NCBI GenBank assembly: GCA_004211905.1
Contig: SHBP01000012.1
Span: 1 to 43,612 of the forward strand
From: SAR92 clade bacterium
Lineage (GTDB): Bacteria > Pseudomonadota > Gammaproteobacteria > Pseudomonadales > Porticoccaceae
DNA length: 43,612 bases
Direction: 5' to 3'
Below, piece by piece: positions 24,621 to 37,602 of this stretch. The notes beneath the pieces were generated by a model. That model had not been told where the DNA came from. It was given only the letters and a program-made list of their open reading frames with translations, and did no database searches. The number at the start of each line of letters is the position of its first letter. Positions within the stretch are counted from its first letter, which is position 1. Position numbers and translations under genes: made by a program.

Positions 24621-25340
24621 TTATGACCGATCTGTTCTCAAGGCCTCAGTCCACTGGCTTTGTTGAGGAAAGCTCCAGCCTTTATTTATATAGGGGGTTT
24701 TCTGTAATTCCTCTAAAAAAACTGACCTTTTAATGGACTGTGCTCCTAAGGATGTTAGGTGTGGGTTAACCAGCTGACAGTCCAGCCATTGCATACCGCT
24801 AACCTTCATCCATTGGCAAAGATGGGCAATGGCAATTTTGGAGCCATTATCAACGGCGCTGAACATTGATTCGCCGCAAAATATCTTGCCAATTAACACC
24901 CCATAAATACCTCCAACAAGCGTCTCCTGTTGCCATACTTCTACACAGTGAGCATAACCCTGGTGAAATAGCTCGATGTAAGCCTCAATCATTTCGTTGG
25001 TTATCCATGTGCCGCCGTCATCTCGAGGCTTGGCGCAGGCATTTATAACCTGCCCAAATGCAGTATCGCCGGTCACTGTATAGCGATTCTGTCTGAGTAA
25101 TCGACGCAGTCTACTGGAAATGTAAAGGTTTTCTGGCTCAATAATGCAGCGAGTAGATGGGTTCCACCAAAGAATAGGGTCATCGTCTTGAAACCAGGGA
25201 AAGATTCCCTGGCTATAGGCAGTTAGTAGCGTATCTGGGTTGAGGTTCCCACCCACTGCGAGGAGGCCATCAGGTTCATCCAGGGCGTTATGTGGTGATG
25301 GAAACTCTGGGTGGTCTTGGTCCATTAATACAAGCTTCAT
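24621..25340 (-). CDS. aat: Leucyl/phenylalanyl-tRNA-protein transferase (Aat)
   Basis: About 239 residues with family blocks FPSPHNALDEPDGLLAVGGNL, YSQGIFPWFQDDDPILWWNPSTR, the central GGIYGVLIGKIFCGESMFS and WLDCQLVNPHLTSLGA. Aat adds Leu or Phe to proteins with N-terminal Arg or Lys, targeting them to ClpS/ClpAP. I start at ATG 25340 (MKLVLMDQ); an extension to a TTG at 25364 adds eight residues without support. Located between trxB and bpt. Confidence 0.95.
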   Translation of the reverse strand: MKLVLMDQDHPEFPSPHNALDEPDGLLAVGGNLNPDTLLTAYSQGIFPWFQDDDPILWWNPSTRCIIEPENLYISSRLRRLLRQNRYTVTGDTAFGQVINACAKPRDDGGTWITNEMIEAYIELFHQGYAHCVEVWQQETLVGGIYGVLIGKIFCGESMFSAVDNGSKIAIAHLCQWMKVSGMQWLDCQLVNPHLTSLGAQSIKRSVFLEELQKTPYINKGWSFPQQSQWTEALRTDRS

Positions 25341-25382
25341 AGAGTATCGCTTTTCCGGTAGCAATCAACACCATAGCAGGTT

Positions 25383-26354
<972 letters not shown>

Positions 26355-26539
26355 TCAATTTTGCGTGCAGACGCTTTAAGGATGCTCATCATAATGGTTC
26401 AAATGATTTACGCCAATTACCTTTTTTAATTTATTCTATTGTTATATTTTATTGAACGATAATTTCAGCCCTGTGATCTTTTGTTTATGCGATAATCAGC
26501 TACAATTACTAACCGGTTAAAAACATAGGGATCAGCTCG

Positions 26540-28909
26540 TTGACTACCAACAAGTCGAAACAAACTAAAAAGAAGCTTTCCGGCCAACCTGAGTCAAGTT
26601 CCCGTAGTAAGCTTCTGTTAGCTGAAGGAGCGCTGATTGGTTGGGTTGCGCTCTGTTTGATTCTACTGCTGGCCTTACTCAGCTATTCCCCAGACGATCC
26701 CGGCTGGTCGCATACTGGCAGTCGAGAGGGCGTAGCTAACCTGATAGGCCCTGCGGGGGCTTGGATGTCAGATATATCTTTTGCTTTGTTCGGGCTGATG
26801 GCTTACTTATTGCCTGTTTTGTTGGGTGTGAGAGCTCTACAGATATTACGGACCTATTTCCTCCGTGAACCTAGTGAGTTCGATTCTGCGACGGTTGTCC
26901 TAAGAGTCGTTGGATTCATGCTGGTGATGATCAGCGCAACATCCTTGGCCAACATTCAATACGAGGATATCGCAAATACTTACCCAGAGGGCATGGGGGG
27001 TATTTTGGGAGAATATGTTGGCGTGGCGATCATCTCTATGTTCAGTCATACCGGCAGTACGCTCTTATTGCTAGCGCTATTTTTGTTTGGTTTAACTGTT
27101 TTTGCCGACATTTCATGGATTAAGTTGATAGATTATCTTGGAATGTCAACCGTTGTGATTGGAGGAAAGGCGCGAAACTACTATAGCCAGCGAAGCATGC
27201 AACGTAGGGAAGCGAAAAAAGCAAAGGTGGCAGTCAGCGAACGATTAGTTAAGGTAGAGAGTGCGGCCAAAAGAAAAGAAACTAAAGTACCACCGGTAAT
27301 ACAGCCGGTCACTCAGACTAAGCGCCAAAGTCCACGGGTGCTGCGGGAAAAGCAGCAAAAGCTTTTTGATGATTCAGAACTCGTTGGGTCCTTGCCTCAG
27401 ATTAACCTGCTAGACCCGCCTGATAAATTAGGTGTAACCGGCTATTCAGCCGATTCTCTGGAGCATTTGTCTCGCCTGCTTGAGCTGAAGTTGCAAGACT
27501 TTGGTATTAGTGCAGAGGTGACCGAGGTGTTGCCAGGGCCCGTTGTTACGCGATTTGAAATTCAGCCTGCGCCAGGGATCAAGGTCAGCCGTATTAGTGG
27601 ATTGGCTAAAGATTTGGCCCGTTCCATGGCGGTAATTAGTGTCCGTGTTGTGGAGGTTATTCCCGGTAAATCCGTTGTCGGTATCGAGATACCGAATGAA
27701 AAGAGAGAGATGGTGCGACTTAGTGAGGTTATCTCCTCGGAGGCTTTTGATCGCTCTAGTTCACCTTTGACATTAGCCTTAGGTAACGACATTGCGGGAG
27801 TACCCACTGTGGCAGATCTTGCACGTATGCCTCATCTGCTGGTTGCTGGAACCACTGGCTCGGGTAAGTCTGTGGGCATAAACGCCATGTTATTAAGCCT
27901 GTTACTCAAAGCATCACCTGATGAAGTTAAACTAATACTTATCGATCCAAAGATGCTAGAACTGTCAATTTATGATGATATCCCGCATCTCTTGACTCCG
28001 GTGATCACCGACATGAAGGATGCAGCCAGTGGGCTGCGCTGGTGCGTCGGCGAAATGGAGCGTCGTTATAAATTAATGGCTGCGCTCGGAGTAAGGAATA
28101 TAGCGGGTTATAACCGAAAGATTGAAGATGCTATTAAAGCTGGAAATCCTATTGTGGACCCTCTATGGACGTTTGATCCGTCTATTGTGGGTTGGGATGA
28201 GACGGAGGATCCCCCGGAAGCTCCTATGTTGGAGGCGTTGCCATACATTGTCGTTGTGATTGATGAATTTGCTGACATGATGATGATAGTTGGTAAGAAA
28301 GTGGAACAGCTCATTGCCCGAATTGCCCAAAAGGCCCGCGCAGCAGGCATTCATCTTATTTTAGCTACTCAGAGGCCCTCAGTGGACGTTATAACGGGTC
28401 TGATAAAAGCCAATGTCCCAACACGTATCGCCTTTCAAGTGTCCTCTAAGATCGATTCTAGGACGATTTTGGACCAAGGCGGTGCTGAACAACTGCTCGG
28501 CCATGGCGATATGCTCTATTTGCCGCCGGGAACTAGCGTTCCTGAGCGTATTCATGGTGCATTTGTTGATGATCATGAGGTTCACAAGGTAGTGGCAGAC
28601 TGGAAACGTCGCGGTACGCCTAGCTACTTATCTGATATTACTGATGAGGCTAGCGTTTCTTCTATCGCGGTTCCTGGGTTCGATACTACTGAGGAGAATG
28701 GCGATGATGCAGAGTCAGATCCGTTGTACGATGAAGCGGTTGCCTTCGTTCTGGAAAGTGGAAAGGCATCTATATCCTCGGTTCAGCGTAAGCTTAGGGT
28801 CGGCTATAACCGCGCTGCGCGACTCATTGAGCAAATGGAAGCCAGCGGCGTGGTCAGTCCCATGAGCAGTAATGGTAGTCGAGAAATTCTGGCCCCTAAT
28901 AACAACTGA
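26540..28909 (+). CDS. ftsK: DNA translocase FtsK
   Basis: The 789-residue protein has four N-terminal membrane helices (about 28-205), a short basic linker, the alpha/beta motor with Walker [11 protein letters not shown] (about 438) and Walker [13 protein letters not shown], and a C-terminal winged-helix gamma domain (about 730-785) that reads KOPS sites. It pumps DNA at the septum and activates XerCD. The linker is short compared with E. coli FtsK, as in Pseudomonas-type enzymes. Start is TTG 26540, with GGGAT upstream; a TACAAT at 26501 is a possible -10. Confidence 0.96.
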   Translation: MTTNKSKQTKKKLSGQPESSSRSKLLLAEGALIGWVALCLILLLALLSYSPDDPGWSHTGSREGVANLIGPAGAWMSDISFALFGLMAYLLPVLLGVRALQILRTYFLREPSEFDSATVVLRVVGFMLVMISATSLANIQYEDIANTYPEGMGGILGEYVGVAIISMFSHTGSTLLLLALFLFGLTVFADISWIKLIDYLGMSTVVIGGKARNYYSQRSMQRREAKKAKVAVSERLVKVESAAKRKETKVPPVIQPVTQTKRQSPRVLREKQQKLFDDSELVGSLPQINLLDPPDKLGVTGYSADSLEHLSRLLELKLQDFGISAEVTEVLPGPVVTRFEIQPAPGIKVSRISGLAKDLARSMAVISVRVVEVIPGKSVVGIEIPNEKREMVRLSEVISSEAFDRSSSPLTLALGNDIAGVPTVADLARMPHLLVAGTTGSGKSVGINAMLLSLLLKASPDEVKLILIDPKMLELSIYDDIPHLLTPVITDMKDAASGLRWCVGEMERRYKLMAALGVRNIAGYNRKIEDAIKAGNPIVDPLWTFDPSIVGWDETEDPPEAPMLEALPYIVVVIDEFADMMMIVGKKVEQLIARIAQKARAAGIHLILATQRPSVDVITGLIKANVPTRIAFQVSSKIDSRTILDQGGAEQLLGHGDMLYLPPGTSVPERIHGAFVDDHEVHKVVADWKRRGTPSYLSDITDEASVSSIAVPGFDTTEENGDDAESDPLYDEAVAFVLESGKASISSVQRKLRVGYNRAARLIEQMEASGVVSPMSSNGSREILAPNNN

Positions 28910-28932
28910 GGCTAGCAAAAAGTAATATTCTT

Positions 28933-29559
28933 ATGAGATTTTATTCGGTTCTTCTGTTCTGTTTGGTCAGTCTGTCTGTTAGCTCGGTGAAGGCAGCTAA
29001 TGCTGATCAAAATCTTGCTGGTCTTCTGTCACCTGCAGAAAAGATTAGCGCCAACTTCTCTCAAAAGCTGTTTGACGCGGATGGATTTGAAATGGACAGC
29101 TCAATTGGCCGCTTTAGTGTTGCTAGACCAAAGCAAATACTGTGGCATACCACCGAGCCCTTGGAACAAAAGGTGGTTTCTAACGGCAAAGTAGTATGGA
29201 TTTATGACCCTGACCTTGCTCAGGTTATTATTGAACCAGCTGAGCGCTTACTGAGCGGAAGCCCAATAGCCTTGTTTTCAGGAAATTTGTCCGATATCCA
29301 AGAGCACTATGAGGTGGCCGAGGAATATCGTGCCAACAGGGCTATATTCTCTTTAGTACCAACTAGTAAAGCCAGTTTATTCAGAGAGATAATAATTATC
29401 TTTGTGGGTGGTGTGCCCGATTCAATTGCTCTAACTGATACCCTCAATCAAAAGACCAAAATCCAGTTTAGCAATGTGAACCTGAGCCCGGCACTTGATG
29501 ACGCTCCATTCGACTTTGCAGTTCCTGCTGATGTTGATGTGATTAACAATGTCAGATGA
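28933..29559 (+). CDS. lolA: Outer-membrane lipoprotein carrier protein LolA
   Basis: The 208-residue protein has a signal peptide (residues 1-21, ending VKA) and a LolA fold: ISANFSQKLFDADGFEMDSSIGRFSVARPKQILWHTTEPLEQKVVSNGKVVWIYDPDL is spread over residues 40-95. It ferries lipoproteins from LolCDE to LolB. It follows ftsK by 23 bases and its end overlaps rarA by 11 bases, the same order as in Pseudomonas. Confidence 0.92.
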   Translation: MRFYSVLLFCLVSLSVSSVKAANADQNLAGLLSPAEKISANFSQKLFDADGFEMDSSIGRFSVARPKQILWHTTEPLEQKVVSNGKVVWIYDPDLAQVIIEPAERLLSGSPIALFSGNLSDIQEHYEVAEEYRANRAIFSLVPTSKASLFREIIIIFVGGVPDSIALTDTLNQKTKIQFSNVNLSPALDDAPFDFAVPADVDVINNVR

Positions 29560-30894
29560 TCTGTTTAGCCAAACCGTGTATAAGCCTTTAGCTGCGCGTA
29601 TGCGACCTAACAGTCTAGATGGTTTCCACGGACAGCAGCACCTTATAGGACAAAATCGACCACTGAGAGAAGCAATTGATAGCGGGATGTTACATTCAAT
29701 GATCTTTTGGGGCCCCCCAGGGGTTGGTAAAACAACCTTAGCCAAGATGATTGCCCATAAAGTTGATGCCCATTTTGAAAGTATCTCTGCGGTACTGTCT
29801 GGGGTGAAAGAGATACGAGCCGCTGTTGCTAAGGCTCAGGAGCAGCGTGATGTTCGTGGCCGTAAGACAGTATTATTCGTTGATGAGGTGCATCGCTTTA
29901 ATAAGTCTCAACAGGATGCCTTTCTCCCTTATGTTGAGGATGGGACTATCGTATTTGTTGGTGCAACCACAGAGAATCCATCTTTTGAACTGAACAATGC
30001 GCTACTTTCACGCTGTCGAGTGTATGTCTTAAAGAGCCTTACAAATAGTGAGATAAAAACCGTAGTTTCTAATGCTTTGGCGGATTCAGAGTGCGGCTTG
30101 GGGGTTCAAGGTTTAATTCTGGAGGATGAAGCACTTGATCTACTGGCCGTTGCGGCGGATGGTGATGCACGACGGGCCCTGAATCTCCTTGAAATAGCTA
30201 GTGATCTTGGAGTACACGGCAGTAACGGATCCGTAATTGATAAAGAGATTTTAGAGCAGGTTTTGGTCGGCGATAGTCGGCGCTTTGACAACGGTGGTGA
30301 GTATTTTTACGATCAAATATCAGCACTTCATAAATCAATACGGGGATCCTCGGTGGATGCTGGACTATATTGGTTATGTCGAATGTTAGACGGTGGGTGT
30401 GACCCCATTTATCTGGCTAGGCGTTTGGTTCGTATAGCAAATGAGGATATTGGAAATGCGGACCCTAGAGCTCTAGAGCTAGCATTGAACGCTTGGAGTG
30501 TTCAGGAGAGATTGGGCAGCCCAGAAGGGGAGTTAGCGCTCGCGCAATCAGTGATCTATATGGCTGCGGCGGCAAAAAGCAATGCTGTTTACAGCGCTTT
30601 TAATGCGGTGATGGCAGATGTAAAATCGCTGCCAAGTTATGATGTGCCTTTGCATTTGCGTAATGCACCAACTTCGTTGATGAAAGATATGGATTATGGC
30701 AAAGATTACCGTTATGCCCACAATGAAGAGGGCGCATATGCAGTAGGCGAGAGCTATTTGCCAGATGAATTGGCAGGAAAACAGTACTATTTTCCCTCTG
30801 ATCGTGGCTTAGAGAAGAAGATTAGTGAAAAACTAGATTACTTGCGCAGTCTGGACGATACTGGCGCCCTCAATAAACATAAGGATCATCAGTA

Positions 30895-30895
<1 letters not shown>
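29549..30895 (+). CDS. rarA: Replication-associated recombination protein RarA (MgsA)
   Basis: The 448-residue AAA+ clamp-loader-like ATPase has Walker A WGPPGVGKTTL (about 54), Walker B LFVDEVHRFNKSQQDAFLPYVEDG, the sensor GATTENPSFELNNALLSRC and a C-terminal RarA-specific domain with IRGSSVDAGLYWLCRMLDGG and EDIGNADPRAL. It acts at stalled replication forks. Overlaps lolA upstream and crcB downstream (TAATG). Confidence 0.96.
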
Positions 30896-32554
<1,659 letters not shown>

Positions 32555-32568
32555 CGGGTAACTCACCT

Positions 32569-33972
32569 ATGGACTTTCTTCCACTTTTCCATAATTTAAA
32601 CGATCGGAATGTTTTGGTGGTTGGCGGTGGTGAAGTAGCCCTGCGTAAAGTGCGATTAGTTCATCAGGCTGGGGCGAGAATTACAGTGGTAGCCAAAGAC
32701 TTTTGTCCAGACTTGGTTGAATTGGCTAACGAGGCAGCGTTTATAGACAAACCTGGTCTAAATCTAATTACCGCTGCCTATGATCAAGCGCAGATGGAGA
32801 CATTAACACCGATTGTTCTTGTGATAGCAGCTACCAATGACAGAGAGCTTAATCATCAGGTTTCTGCTGACGCTCAAGCTCTCAATATCCTTTCCAATGT
32901 GGTTGATGATCCTGATTACTCCACAGTTATATTTCCTTCAATTGTTGATAGATCACCTATCCAAATAGCTATTTCTAGTGGAGGTTCGGCGCCAGTTTTG
33001 GTTCGACGTATCCGTACCCAGCTAGAGAGCTTAATTCCCTCAGGTATGGGTCGCTTGGGAGCTTTAGCCCGCAGCTATAGAGATAAAGTTAAAGCTAAAT
33101 TAGCATCTGGGCTAGATCGAAAAGCTTTTTGGGAGTCTGTTTTTGACGGTCCGGTGGCCGAGCAAGCCTATGCAAATAATATGGATGAAGCCACACGATT
33201 AATGGAAGACTCTGTTAATAGTTTTTCAACCATTGATATCGGTGAAATTTACCTAGTTGGCGGTGGTCCTGGTGATCCTGATCTATTGACATTTAAGGCC
33301 GTGCGGCTAATGCAGCAAGCTGATGTTGTTTACTATGATCACAGGATATCTAACGAAGTTCTTGAATTAGTACGCCGTGATGCAAGTCTGATTTTTGTTG
33401 GTAAATCAAGTGCCGGAACAGCTGCAAACCAGGATAATATTGCACAAAAAATGATCGAGAGCGCCCTAGAGCGCAATCGAGTGGTGCGCTTGGTGGGTGG
33501 TGATCCCTTTACCTTTGATCATGCCAGTGAAGAAATTGATGCATTGCTGGAACACAATATTCCTTTTCAGGTGGTCCCAGGTATTCCAGCAGCTAACGCC
33601 TGTGCAGCCTATGCGGGAATTCCTTTAACTGACAGTAGATATTCGCAATCTGTACAGTTCTTAGATGGTCACCCAAGGTCTGGCCAACTTAATCTCGACT
33701 GGTCTAGCCTGTCGCGAGCAAATCAAACTCTTGTGTTTTATCGCGCTAAAGCGGCCATTGACATTATTTGTAAGGAACTTATATCTAATGGATTAGATGC
33801 ACATACCCCTGCTGCTTTGGTTGAACGTGGTGCCTATGCGGATCAACGAGTGATTGTTGGCGATCTTACAGATCTACCGGCAAAGGTGGGAGACGCGAAA
33901 ATAAAGCCACCTACGGTTGTTATTATCGGTCGTGTAGTTGAGCAGCGGGATCGATTGGCTTGGTTTAGATGA
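32569..33972 (+). CDS. cysG: Siroheme synthase CysG with degenerate methyltransferase half
   Basis: The 467-residue fusion has an N-terminal precorrin-2 dehydrogenase/sirohydrochlorin ferrochelatase part (VLVVGGGEVALRK; NVVDDP; SSGGSAPVL, all intact). The C-terminal part (about 222-467) has the SUMT fold. In E. coli CysG the latter uses Asp248, Lys270 and SAM contacts GGD, TA and Met382. Here D257, K279 and GGD310-312 remain, but GITAASG has become GIPAANA, GRGGEE has become DHASEE, LKGGD has become LVGGD and the methionine is R392. The methyltransferase may be inactive or altered. A separate intact SUMT is at 39488. It ends the ftsK operon, 14 bases after serS. Confidence 0.9.
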   Translation: MDFLPLFHNLNDRNVLVVGGGEVALRKVRLVHQAGARITVVAKDFCPDLVELANEAAFIDKPGLNLITAAYDQAQMETLTPIVLVIAATNDRELNHQVSADAQALNILSNVVDDPDYSTVIFPSIVDRSPIQIAISSGGSAPVLVRRIRTQLESLIPSGMGRLGALARSYRDKVKAKLASGLDRKAFWESVFDGPVAEQAYANNMDEATRLMEDSVNSFSTIDIGEIYLVGGGPGDPDLLTFKAVRLMQQADVVYYDHRISNEVLELVRRDASLIFVGKSSAGTAANQDNIAQKMIESALERNRVVRLVGGDPFTFDHASEEIDALLEHNIPFQVVPGIPAANACAAYAGIPLTDSRYSQSVQFLDGHPRSGQLNLDWSSLSRANQTLVFYRAKAAIDIICKELISNGLDAHTPAALVERGAYADQRVIVGDLTDLPAKVGDAKIKPPTVVIIGRVVEQRDRLAWFR

Positions 33973-34044
33973 TCGTAGCGATGAACTAATATCGCTGTCA
34001 TATTCTTTTTGGTTATGTCCTATGATTAACAGTCAGTGCTATTT

Positions 34045-34060
34045 GGACGTCTAAACGGCA
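34045..34060. promoter_or_regulatory. Tandem MetJ boxes upstream of cysJIH
   Basis: GGACGTCT (34045-34052) and AAACGGCA (34053-34060) are adjacent 8-mers matching the MetJ consensus AGACGTCT at 7 and 5 positions. They lie 30-45 bases before cysJ and just after a possible -10 (TATGAT, 34021). MetJ binds such tandem 8-mers as arrays of dimers with S-adenosylmethionine as corepressor. Confidence 0.6.
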
Positions 34061-34090
34061 ATAATTCATCCAACTTAGCAACCTTTGTGA

Positions 34091-35890
34091 TTGACTGTGA
34101 CAGCCAAACAAACAAGTCCTATTCAACAGGCAACTGCCCGATTCTCAAATATTGACGGTGACCTTTTAAGCAAAGTGTCCAATTTGGGACCAAGTGAGCT
34201 TCTCTTATTAGCGGGCTATTGTGCCGGCTTGGCGGAGAATAATTCCATCGCTGCAACTACGAGTGTCGCCACAAATTTAGTGACTGATAATGCTATCAAG
34301 GTGCTAGTTCTCTATGCTTCGCAAACTGGTAATGCCGAAACCATCGCGAAAAGTATTGGTGATGACTTAGATTCTAAAGGTTATTTCGCGGATGTAGAGT
34401 CAACATTGGACGTTAAATTGTCCAGTATAAAAAACTATTCTCTCATTCTTATAATCGCTTCAACCCACGGAGAGGGTGAGCCGCCGGATGATGCAATTGA
34501 TTTCCATGAAGCCATTTTCTCAAAGAAAGCACCAGCTCTCCATGGTGCTAAGCATGCTGTGCTAGGTTTAGGCGACTCTACTTATGAGTTCTTTTGTCAG
34601 ACCGCCAAAGAGTTTGACGAGGTGCTGATTAAACTTGGGTCTTCCCCTTTAGTTGATAGGGTAGACTGCGATATCGATTTTGAAGTCGACGCCAAAAACT
34701 GGTCACTGAAGGTCCTAGAGGCACTTGAGACTTGGCAGCCAGCAGTTGTTACTGCTGATCCCAATCCAGTTAATGTGCTCCAGTTCCCGCATACCAAGGA
34801 CAAGCCATTTTCAGCAACTCTTTCAGGTATTCAAAAAATTACCGCACCTGGATCTATAAAGAATACTTATCATCTTGAAGTGGATTTATCGGGCTCTGGA
34901 ATTAGTTATCAGCCGGGAGATTCCATCGGGGTTTGGGCTGAGAATGACCAAGATTTAGTTGAGGAAGTTTTGTCTGAGTTAGACATTCTCGGCTCAACTG
35001 AAGTCCAATTTAAGGGTGAGAAGTACAGTATCGAGTATTTATTACTGCACAAATTGGAAATGACATTGCTTAACAAAGGTCTCATTAAAGAGATAGCATT
35101 ATCCAGCAACTCACAGCGGTTGAATCAGATAGCAGACACAGAATATTCAAGCTATATCAACAACCATCAACTACTTGATATCCTTAAACTAGCTAAATCT
35201 CCTTTGAGTGCTCAGCAGTTGGCCGATGTATTAAAGCCACTAAAGCCTCGCCTTTATTCTATTTCATCTAGTCTGGATGAAAATCCGGATGAAGTGCACA
35301 TTACTCTCAATCATGTTGAAAGCGAAAATGATGACGGGATACGTTATGGGCAAGCTTCGCATTTTTTAACTCACAACATTAATGTTGGAGATAAGATCAA
35401 CCTGTACGTCGATCAAAATAACAATTTCAGACTGCCGAGCCCGGAAAAGCCGATCATCATGGTTGGTCCAGGTACTGGCATTGCTCCATTTCGTGCATTT
35501 TTACAGCAACGATCATTACAAGAGGCAAAGGGCCAGAGCTGGCTGTTCTTTGGCAATCCAAACTTTAATAGTGATTTTTTATATCAGACTGAACTGCAGA
35601 AATACGTTAAATCAGGTGTTTTAAGTCAAATTGATCTAGCTTTCTCTAGAGATCAAAAAAGTAAGATTTATGTGCAGGACAGATTATTAAGCAAAGGCAG
35701 AGAGGTATGGCAGTGGCTAGAGCAGGGCGCTTATTTCTATGTGTGTGGTGATATGTCGCGCATGGCAAAAGAGGTTGAGAATACCTTGTTAGAGATTATC
35801 AAACTACATGGGAAAAGAGACCATGAAGAAGCGAAGGACTATCTCAAGCAATTGAAAAAGCAATCACGATATCAAAGAGATGTTTATTGA
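34091..35890 (+). CDS. cysJ: Assimilatory sulfite reductase (NADPH) flavoprotein alpha subunit
   Basis: The 599-residue diflavin reductase has an FMN flavodoxin domain (VLYASQTGNAETIA near 73; STHGEGEPPDD), an FAD domain (RLYSISSS) and an NADPH domain (GPGTGIAPFRAFLQQR; LFFGNPN; YVCGDMSRMAKEV), ending in RYQRDVY. It passes electrons from NADPH to CysI. Start codon is TTG 34091 or GTG 34097; no clear ribosome site. Overlaps cysI by one base. Confidence 0.96.
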   Translation: MTVTAKQTSPIQQATARFSNIDGDLLSKVSNLGPSELLLLAGYCAGLAENNSIAATTSVATNLVTDNAIKVLVLYASQTGNAETIAKSIGDDLDSKGYFADVESTLDVKLSSIKNYSLILIIASTHGEGEPPDDAIDFHEAIFSKKAPALHGAKHAVLGLGDSTYEFFCQTAKEFDEVLIKLGSSPLVDRVDCDIDFEVDAKNWSLKVLEALETWQPAVVTADPNPVNVLQFPHTKDKPFSATLSGIQKITAPGSIKNTYHLEVDLSGSGISYQPGDSIGVWAENDQDLVEEVLSELDILGSTEVQFKGEKYSIEYLLLHKLEMTLLNKGLIKEIALSSNSQRLNQIADTEYSSYINNHQLLDILKLAKSPLSAQQLADVLKPLKPRLYSISSSLDENPDEVHITLNHVESENDDGIRYGQASHFLTHNINVGDKINLYVDQNNNFRLPSPEKPIIMVGPGTGIAPFRAFLQQRSLQEAKGQSWLFFGNPNFNSDFLYQTELQKYVKSGVLSQIDLAFSRDQKSKIYVQDRLLSKGREVWQWLEQGAYFYVCGDMSRMAKEVENTLLEIIKLHGKRDHEEAKDYLKQLKKQSRYQRDVY

Positions 35891-37602
35891 TGAGCAGTAA
35901 CAAAATTATACCAACCGTATACGACCCCGTTAATCATAATGATGTTGAGAGAATTAAATCTAGTAGCGAATACTTACGTGGCAGTATCACAGAGGGGTTA
36001 ACAGATCCAATCACTGGCTCTATTTGTGATGATGACCAGATATTAATTAAGTTCCATGGCATCTATCAGCAAGATGATCGAGATGTACGCAATGATAGGC
36101 GCAAAGCAAAGTTGGAGCCACTTTACTCGTTCATGATTCGTGCTCGTGTACCGGGAGGGGTTGCTACTTCAAGCCAGTACAAGGTGCTAGCCGAACTTGC
36201 TAAGGAGCATGCAAATGGGAGCCTACGCTTAACTACTCGTCAGGCATTTCAGTGGCATGGGGTATTTAAGCGAAATCTAAAGCAAACTATCGCAGGTATA
36301 AATTCAACTCTTTTAGATACTATTGCAGCTTGCGGCGATGTTAATCGCAATGTAATGGCAAACCCGTTACCCGAGACCTCTAAATTACACCATGAGGTTT
36401 ACGGGTGGGCTAAAAGATTGAGTGAGCATCTGTTACCGAAAACAAATGCATTTCATGAAATTTGGTTGGATGGTAAAAAGGTTGAGACCACTGAGGAGCC
36501 CATTTACGGAAAAACCTATTTGCCGCGTAAATTTAAAATGGCCATCGCAGTGCCCCCGCATAATGATGTTGATGTTTATGCAAATGATTTAGGCTTTATC
36601 GCTATTATCGAGGACGAAAACCTAACTGGGTTCAATGTGGTGGTTGGTGGGGGAATGGGAAGTACCCATAACGACAATGAAACTTACCCTCGTATTGGGA
36701 ACATTATAGGTTTCTGCCGCCCTGACGAGTTATTAAATGTCGCTGAGGCTGTCATTAAGTTGCAGAGAGACTACGGTAATCGCGAAATTCGGAAGCTAGC
36801 TAGATTGAAATATACGCTTGATCGTCTGGGCATTGAGGAATTTAAAACGATTTTAAGCCAGTACATAGGGGCTTCCTTGGAGCCTGCTAAAACCTTTGAA
36901 TTTACCGATAATGGCGACCGCTATGGCTGGTTAAAGACTGAAAATGATCGATGGCATCTCACTCTATATATTCACAGCGGGCGGATTAATGACACACCTA
37001 GTTCTCGTTTGTTTTCGGGCTTGTTAAAGATCGCCCAAATCCATAATGGCGAATTTAGAATTACCGGCAATCAGAATTTGATTGTGAGTAATATTGATCC
37101 GGACACTAAAGATCCGATTCAGACAATAATTGATGCCCATAATATAAGTTATGGTGCTAATGAATCACCTACGCGTCTTAACTCTATCGCTTGTGTTGCG
37201 TTTCCAACTTGTTCCTTGGCAATGGCTGAGGCAGAGAGGTATCTACCCGAATTGATCTCCAAAATTGAGTCTCTTCTGGACGAAAACGGCCTCTTGGATC
37301 AGCCGATTAATATCAGAATGACCGGTTGTCCAAATGGATGTGCACGTCCGTTTTTGGGTGAAATTGCCTTCGTAGGGAAAGCCCCAGGTAAATACAATCT
37401 CTATTTAGGTGCGAGCTTCAAAGGCGACCGGCTAAACAAGCTGTATCGGGAAAATATCAATGAGCAACAGATTCTCGATGAACTGAGTCCTTTGTTTAAA
37501 GATTATGCCACTCGCCGTAATCAAGGTGAGTATTTTGGCGATTTTGTCATCCGTGCAGGGTATGTTGCGTCAGTGGAAAATGGTTTGGATTTTCATGGAT
37601 AA
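35890..37602 (+). CDS. cysI: Assimilatory sulfite reductase hemoprotein beta subunit
   Basis: A 570-residue siroheme/4Fe-4S enzyme. The cluster-binding cysteines appear in ACVAFPTCSLAMAEAERYLP and MTGCPNGCARPFLGEI; the RLTTRQAFQWHGV block binds siroheme/sulfite. It reduces sulfite to sulfide with six electrons from CysJ. The ATG at 35890 shares its A with the cysJ stop, and the 3' end overlaps cysH by 8 bases, so the operon is translationally coupled. Confidence 0.97.
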   Translation: MSSNKIIPTVYDPVNHNDVERIKSSSEYLRGSITEGLTDPITGSICDDDQILIKFHGIYQQDDRDVRNDRRKAKLEPLYSFMIRARVPGGVATSSQYKVLAELAKEHANGSLRLTTRQAFQWHGVFKRNLKQTIAGINSTLLDTIAACGDVNRNVMANPLPETSKLHHEVYGWAKRLSEHLLPKTNAFHEIWLDGKKVETTEEPIYGKTYLPRKFKMAIAVPPHNDVDVYANDLGFIAIIEDENLTGFNVVVGGGMGSTHNDNETYPRIGNIIGFCRPDELLNVAEAVIKLQRDYGNREIRKLARLKYTLDRLGIEEFKTILSQYIGASLEPAKTFEFTDNGDRYGWLKTENDRWHLTLYIHSGRINDTPSSRLFSGLLKIAQIHNGEFRITGNQNLIVSNIDPDTKDPIQTIIDAHNISYGANESPTRLNSIACVAFPTCSLAMAEAERYLPELISKIESLLDENGLLDQPINIRMTGCPNGCARPFLGEIAFVGKAPGKYNLYLGASFKGDRLNKLYRENINEQQILDELSPLFKDYATRRNQGEYFGDFVIRAGYVASVENGLDFHG

